Source of the DNA: Gammaproteobacteria bacterium
GTDB lineage: Bacteria > Pseudomonadota > Gammaproteobacteria > Chromatiales > Sedimenticolaceae
Assembly: GCA_020445165.1 (NCBI GenBank)
Contig: JAGRHE010000143.1
Location: 1-7,465 of the forward strand
Direction of reading: 5' to 3'
DNA length: 7,465 bases
How positions within the stretch are numbered: the first letter of the stretch is position 1; every line of letters starts with the position of its first letter. The notes beneath the pieces were generated by a model. That model searched no databases. It was not told where the DNA came from and worked only from the letters and a program-made list of their open reading frames with translations. The position numbers and the translations under genes were made by a program. Positions 5,694 to 7,465 of this stretch are shown here, in pieces.

Positions 5694-6199
5694 AACCGCG
5701 TAGCAAGCCAGGCCCGGCGCGCTCTCCCTACATCACGCGGGAGGGCTGGGAACGTCTGAACCGTGAACAGGACGCATTGTGGAGACAGCGACGCGAGGTG
5801 GTCCAGCACCTGGCCGCAGCGGCCGCCGAAGGCGACCGTTCCGAGAACGCCGAGTACATCTATCGAAAAAAGCAGCTGCGCGAGATGGACCGACGCATCC
5901 GCTACCTGCAGAAGCGCCTGCCCGAGCTCAAGGTGGTCGATCGCCGTACCGATCAGGTCGAGCAGGTGTATTTCGGTGCCTGGGTGGAACTGGAAAACCC
6001 GGCCGGCGAGATGCAGACGCTGCGCATCGTTGGCACCGATGAATTCGATCCCAAGCGCAACTGGATCAGTGTCGACTCGCCCATGGCACGCGCCCTGCTC
6101 AAACGGCAGGTCGATGACGAGATCAGCATCGATACGCCCGGCGGCCGGGCGGTGTGGCTGATCCTCGGCGTCAACTACGCCAGCGCCACCGACTCCTGA
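5690..6199 (+). CDS. greB: Transcription elongation factor GreB
   Basis: From the GTG at 5690 the product is 169 aa (E. coli GreB 158 aa). The GTG overlaps the previous stop (GTGA), and the product then continues [22 protein letters not shown], matching the family's start at YITREGxxxL; a frame opening at 5660 would only add Arg-rich residues inside the upstream gene. The N-terminal coiled coil covers about 15-90, with the tip GDRSENAEY (48-56) holding the acidic residues D49 and E52 that position the catalytic Mg2+ in the RNA polymerase secondary channel. The C-terminal FKBP-like domain has [40 protein letters not shown] and TPGGRAVW. It rescues backtracked RNA polymerase by stimulating transcript cleavage. 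[14 protein letters not shown] and the DxxDRRIRYLxKRL-like segment favour GreB over GreA. It is the last gene of the trio and converges on the next gene across 27 bp. Confidence 0.96.
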   Translation: MKPRSKPGPARSPYITREGWERLNREQDALWRQRREVVQHLAAAAAEGDRSENAEYIYRKKQLREMDRRIRYLQKRLPELKVVDRRTDQVEQVYFGAWVELENPAGEMQTLRIVGTDEFDPKRNWISVDSPMARALLKRQVDDEISIDTPGGRAVWLILGVNYASATDS

Positions 6200-6226
6200 C
6201 CGGGACAGCGCGCAGTCAAGCACGCA

Positions 6227-6532
6227 TCAATCGCAACCGTCGTCCTCGATCACCGCCCCACCGGCACCGCTCGGCGGCAGATGGTGGATGCGGACAAACA
6301 TCATGTTCTGGATGCGATCAAAATGCTCGTCCATGGCCTGGGCGACCAGCCCGGCATCGAGGCCATCGTAGATCACCACACTGCCACGGATCTCCTGGGC
6401 CCGCTGCGCCGCGCTTGGTTCCATCAATCGCTGCAGCTGCCAGTCACCGGAAGCGGCCACCGAAGCCGACGTGCCGATCGCCAACAGCACAGCTGCCATA
6501 CGCCGCGAACTGCTCAATGCATGCGTTTTCAT
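6227..6532 (-). CDS. Small exported protein of unknown function
   Basis: Start at the ATG complementing 6530-6532, supported by GGAG (complement of 6540-6543) 7 nt upstream; an in-frame ATG at 6559 would lie inside the leader hairpins. The 101-aa product begins MKTHALSSSRRMAAVLLAIGTSASVAAS, a typical Sec signal peptide (basic n-region, hydrophobic core, ASVAAS-G, cleavage near residue 28). The mature part has about 73 aa: amphipathic DWQLQRLMEPSAAQRAQEIRG, a short strand VVIYDGLD (52-59), a helix LVAQAMDEHFDRIQNMMFVRIHH (62-84), and an acidic tail EDDGCD with one cysteine. I recall similar anonymous proteins with an IYDGL...FDRIxNMMFVR core in other gammaproteobacteria, but no function. It converges on greB. 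Its leader can fold into two adjacent hairpins, which may regulate it. Confidence 0.8.
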   Translation of the reverse strand: MKTHALSSSRRMAAVLLAIGTSASVAASGDWQLQRLMEPSAAQRAQEIRGSVVIYDGLDAGLVAQAMDEHFDRIQNMMFVRIHHLPPSGAGGAVIEDDGCD

Positions 6533-6539
6533 CGTGTTG

Positions 6540-6586
6540 CTCCCCGCAGGATGTCCCATCCTGGCTTTCTCGCATGAGAGAAAGCC
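6540..6586 (-). promoter_or_regulatory. Structured mRNA leader with GGA-loop hairpin (possible CsrA/RsmA target)
   Basis: On the minus strand, upstream of the Shine-Dalgarno site of the small exported protein, are two back-to-back hairpins. GGCTTTCTC/GAGAAAGCC is a 9-bp perfect stem with a 6-nt loop (complement of 6563-6586). AGGATG-GGA-CATCCT is a 6-bp stem with loop GGA (complement of 6548-6562). A further GGA sits in the Shine-Dalgarno GGGGAG (complement of 6540-6545). CsrA/RsmA proteins bind GGA in hairpin loops and often a second GGA over the ribosome site; the arrangement fits, but the regulator is inferred. Confidence 0.45.
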
Positions 6587-6771
6587 TAGTGCGCCACGTC
6601 GCGCAGCGCCTGCGACAAAGGGGGCGAATTGCTGTAGGAAAATCCTGATGTCGCTTCACCAAAGCAGGGCATGCGACCTGCCTTAGTGCAACATACGCCC
6701 CACGGACGTGCGCGTTTAACGGGGATAGCCACCGGTGTTCCGATAGAGCCCAGCAACACACCGACCCCGCG
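6587..6771. other. Gene-free stretch holding the promoter of the small exported protein gene
   Basis: No coding region with a plausible translation is seen. It must hold the promoter of the minus-strand gene starting at 6532, but I could not place convincing -35/-10 boxes. A bulged inverted repeat near 6598-6616 (GTCGCGCAG / CTGCGAC around CGC) and AGGA-AAA-TCCT at 6636-6646 are the only dyads besides the hairpin at 6661-6684. Confidence 0.4.
6661..6684 (-). terminator. Weak hairpin downstream of the TPP-enzyme operon
   Basis: AAAGCAGG (6661-6668) and CCTGCCTT (6677-6684) form an 8-bp stem with one G-U wobble (in the minus-strand RNA) and an 8-nt loop, about 90 bp after the stop of the small membrane gene. 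In the minus-strand transcript it is followed only by a short GGTGAAG, not a T-run, so intrinsic termination is doubtful. Confidence 0.2.
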
Positions 6772-7005
6772 TCAGGTCAGCCCCGCGGCCGCAGCGACCA
6801 GATAGGCGATGCTGAACACGATCAGACCGGCGCTCCAGACCTGCAACCACAACACGCGCCCGCGCCGCCCGAGCCAGAGCAGCGCAATGCCGATCAGCAA
6901 GGCCAGCGCGACCGTGAAATTGAGCATGAAATGCAGTCCGCTGCTGTCGGCATAGTTCTGCATCGGCGCGGCCGGTGGCACGCCCTGGCCTTCTTCGTAA
7001 CGCAT
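6772..7005 (-). CDS. 77-aa two-helix membrane protein coupled to a TPP enzyme
   Basis: The ATG (complement of 7003-7005) shares its A with the stop of the TPP-enzyme gene (TGATG), and a GGAG 8 nt upstream, inside that gene, serves as Shine-Dalgarno site. The product has a hydrophilic N-terminus MRYEEGQGVPPAAPMQNYADSS (1-22), a helix at about 27-46 (LNFTVALALLIGIALLWLG), a basic turn GRRGR (46-50) and a second helix at about 54-74 (LQVWSAGLIVFSIAYLVAAAAG). With RRGR cytoplasmic, both ends would be periplasmic. I do not recognise the family. The tight coupling suggests it works with the TPP enzyme, perhaps as a membrane tether; that is inference. Confidence 0.75.
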   Translation of the reverse strand: MRYEEGQGVPPAAPMQNYADSSGLHFMLNFTVALALLIGIALLWLGRRGRVLWLQVWSAGLIVFSIAYLVAAAAGLT

Positions 7006-7465
7006 CAGATCAGCTCCGGGTCACAGACCACGTCGACCAGGGCCGGACCGTCGTACGACAGCGCCCGCTTGAGTGCCTCGGACAGCTGGTCTGCCGACTC
7101 GACCCGCACCCCGAGTCCACCGCAGTTCTTGGCGTAGGCGGCAAAATCCGGATTGCGCAGCGTGGTCTGCCAGACCGGCCAGTGCCCGGCGCGCTGCTCC
7201 TTGCTGATCTTACCCAGTTCATGGTTGTTGAGCAGGACATGGCAGATGTTCATTCCATATTGCACCGCGGTCGTGAACTCGGCCATGTATTGGCCGAAAC
7301 CCCCGTCACCACTGATCGACACCACCTTGCGGGCACGGTGCCCGGGCTGCACCTGGGTCACCGCCCAGGCGCCCATGGCCGCTGGCAACGCGAAACCGAT
7401 CGAGCCGAGATAACCGGACATCAGGATGCGCTGCTCACGACACTCGAAGTAACGACCGAAGGAAT
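7005..7465 (-). CDS. Thiamine-pyrophosphate-dependent enzyme, C-terminal part (acetolactate synthase/pyruvate oxidase superfamily), partial
   Basis: The frame is open to the window edge, so the gene continues beyond 7465; the 152 visible residues are its C-terminal TPP-binding domain. They begin SFGRYFECREQRILMSGYLGSIGFALPAAMGAW, the conserved G-x-x-G-x-x-LPAA approach to the cofactor, then the TPP/Mg2+ motif GDGGFGQYMAEFTTAVQYGMNICHVLLNN (GDG...NN spaced as in the family), and end in GPALVDVVCDPELI, close to the end of the catalytic core. Related enzymes (acetolactate synthase, pyruvate oxidase PoxB, benzoylformate decarboxylase) decarboxylate 2-oxo acids. Order and spacing remind me of PoxB-type pyruvate oxidases, but PoxB carries a C-terminal membrane-binding tail that this protein lacks. 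Without the N-terminal and FAD/central domains the substrate cannot be assigned. The stop overlaps the start of a small membrane protein gene. Confidence 0.88.
   Translation of the reverse strand, partial: SFGRYFECREQRILMSGYLGSIGFALPAAMGAWAVTQVQPGHRARKVVSISGDGGFGQYMAEFTTAVQYGMNICHVLLNNHELGKISKEQRAGHWPVWQTTLRNPDFAAYAKNCGGLGVRVESADQLSEALKRALSYDGPALVDVVCDPELI

Noticed and set aside
5654..6223. A 189-codon minus-strand frame opposite greB
   Set aside because: It is a shadow of greB codon bias; the plus-strand GreB motifs are unambiguous.
6540..6586. c-di-GMP (GEMM) or other known riboswitch
   Set aside because: I looked for the conserved GEMM motifs in the leader and did not find them; only simple hairpins are present.

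Overview
This is a GC-rich chromosomal window that looks gammaproteobacterial. The evidence is a GreB and an FbaB-type class I aldolase that both align well with the E. coli proteins as I remember them, tightly packed short operons, and an intergenic region full of the structured palindromic repeats typical of such genomes. I cannot name a genus from sequence alone. No transposase, integrase, tRNA, rRNA or CRISPR array is visible.

Layout: (1) 75-2788, plus strand: a membrane-anchored Sel1-like repeat protein, overlapped by 4 nt (ATGA) with a large secreted von Willebrand factor A (VWA) protein. The VWA part resembles the C-terminal half of PpkA-type Ser/Thr kinases of type VI secretion clusters, but there is no kinase domain here. 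(2) 2789-3308: a 520-bp gene-free stretch between convergent genes. It is almost filled by one composite repeat element bounded by imperfect ~49-bp inverted repeats, holding at least four hairpins and a two-hairpin cloverleaf. (3) 3309-4358, minus: fructose-bisphosphate aldolase class I (fbaB). (4) 4359-4569: gene-free, with a 13-bp direct repeat. (5) 4570-5034, minus: a four-helix CopD-like membrane protein. (6) 5143-6199, plus: a compact trio of CoA-binding (YccU-like) protein, 57-aa two-helix membrane peptide and GreB, divergent from the CopD-like gene. (7) 6227-6532, minus: a small exported protein of unknown function, convergent with greB, whose leader can form two stacked hairpins, one with a GGA loop. 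(8) 6772-7465, minus: the C-terminal part of a thiamine-pyrophosphate enzyme (runs off the window), coupled by a TGATG overlap to a 77-aa two-helix membrane protein.

Most genes are housekeeping or conserved hypothetical. No clearly new multi-gene system stands out. The best leads are the inverted-repeat-bounded element at 2810-3305, the kinase-less PpkA-like VWA/Sel1 pair, the possible CsrA/RsmA-type leader at 6540-6586, and the TPP enzyme coupled to a small membrane protein.
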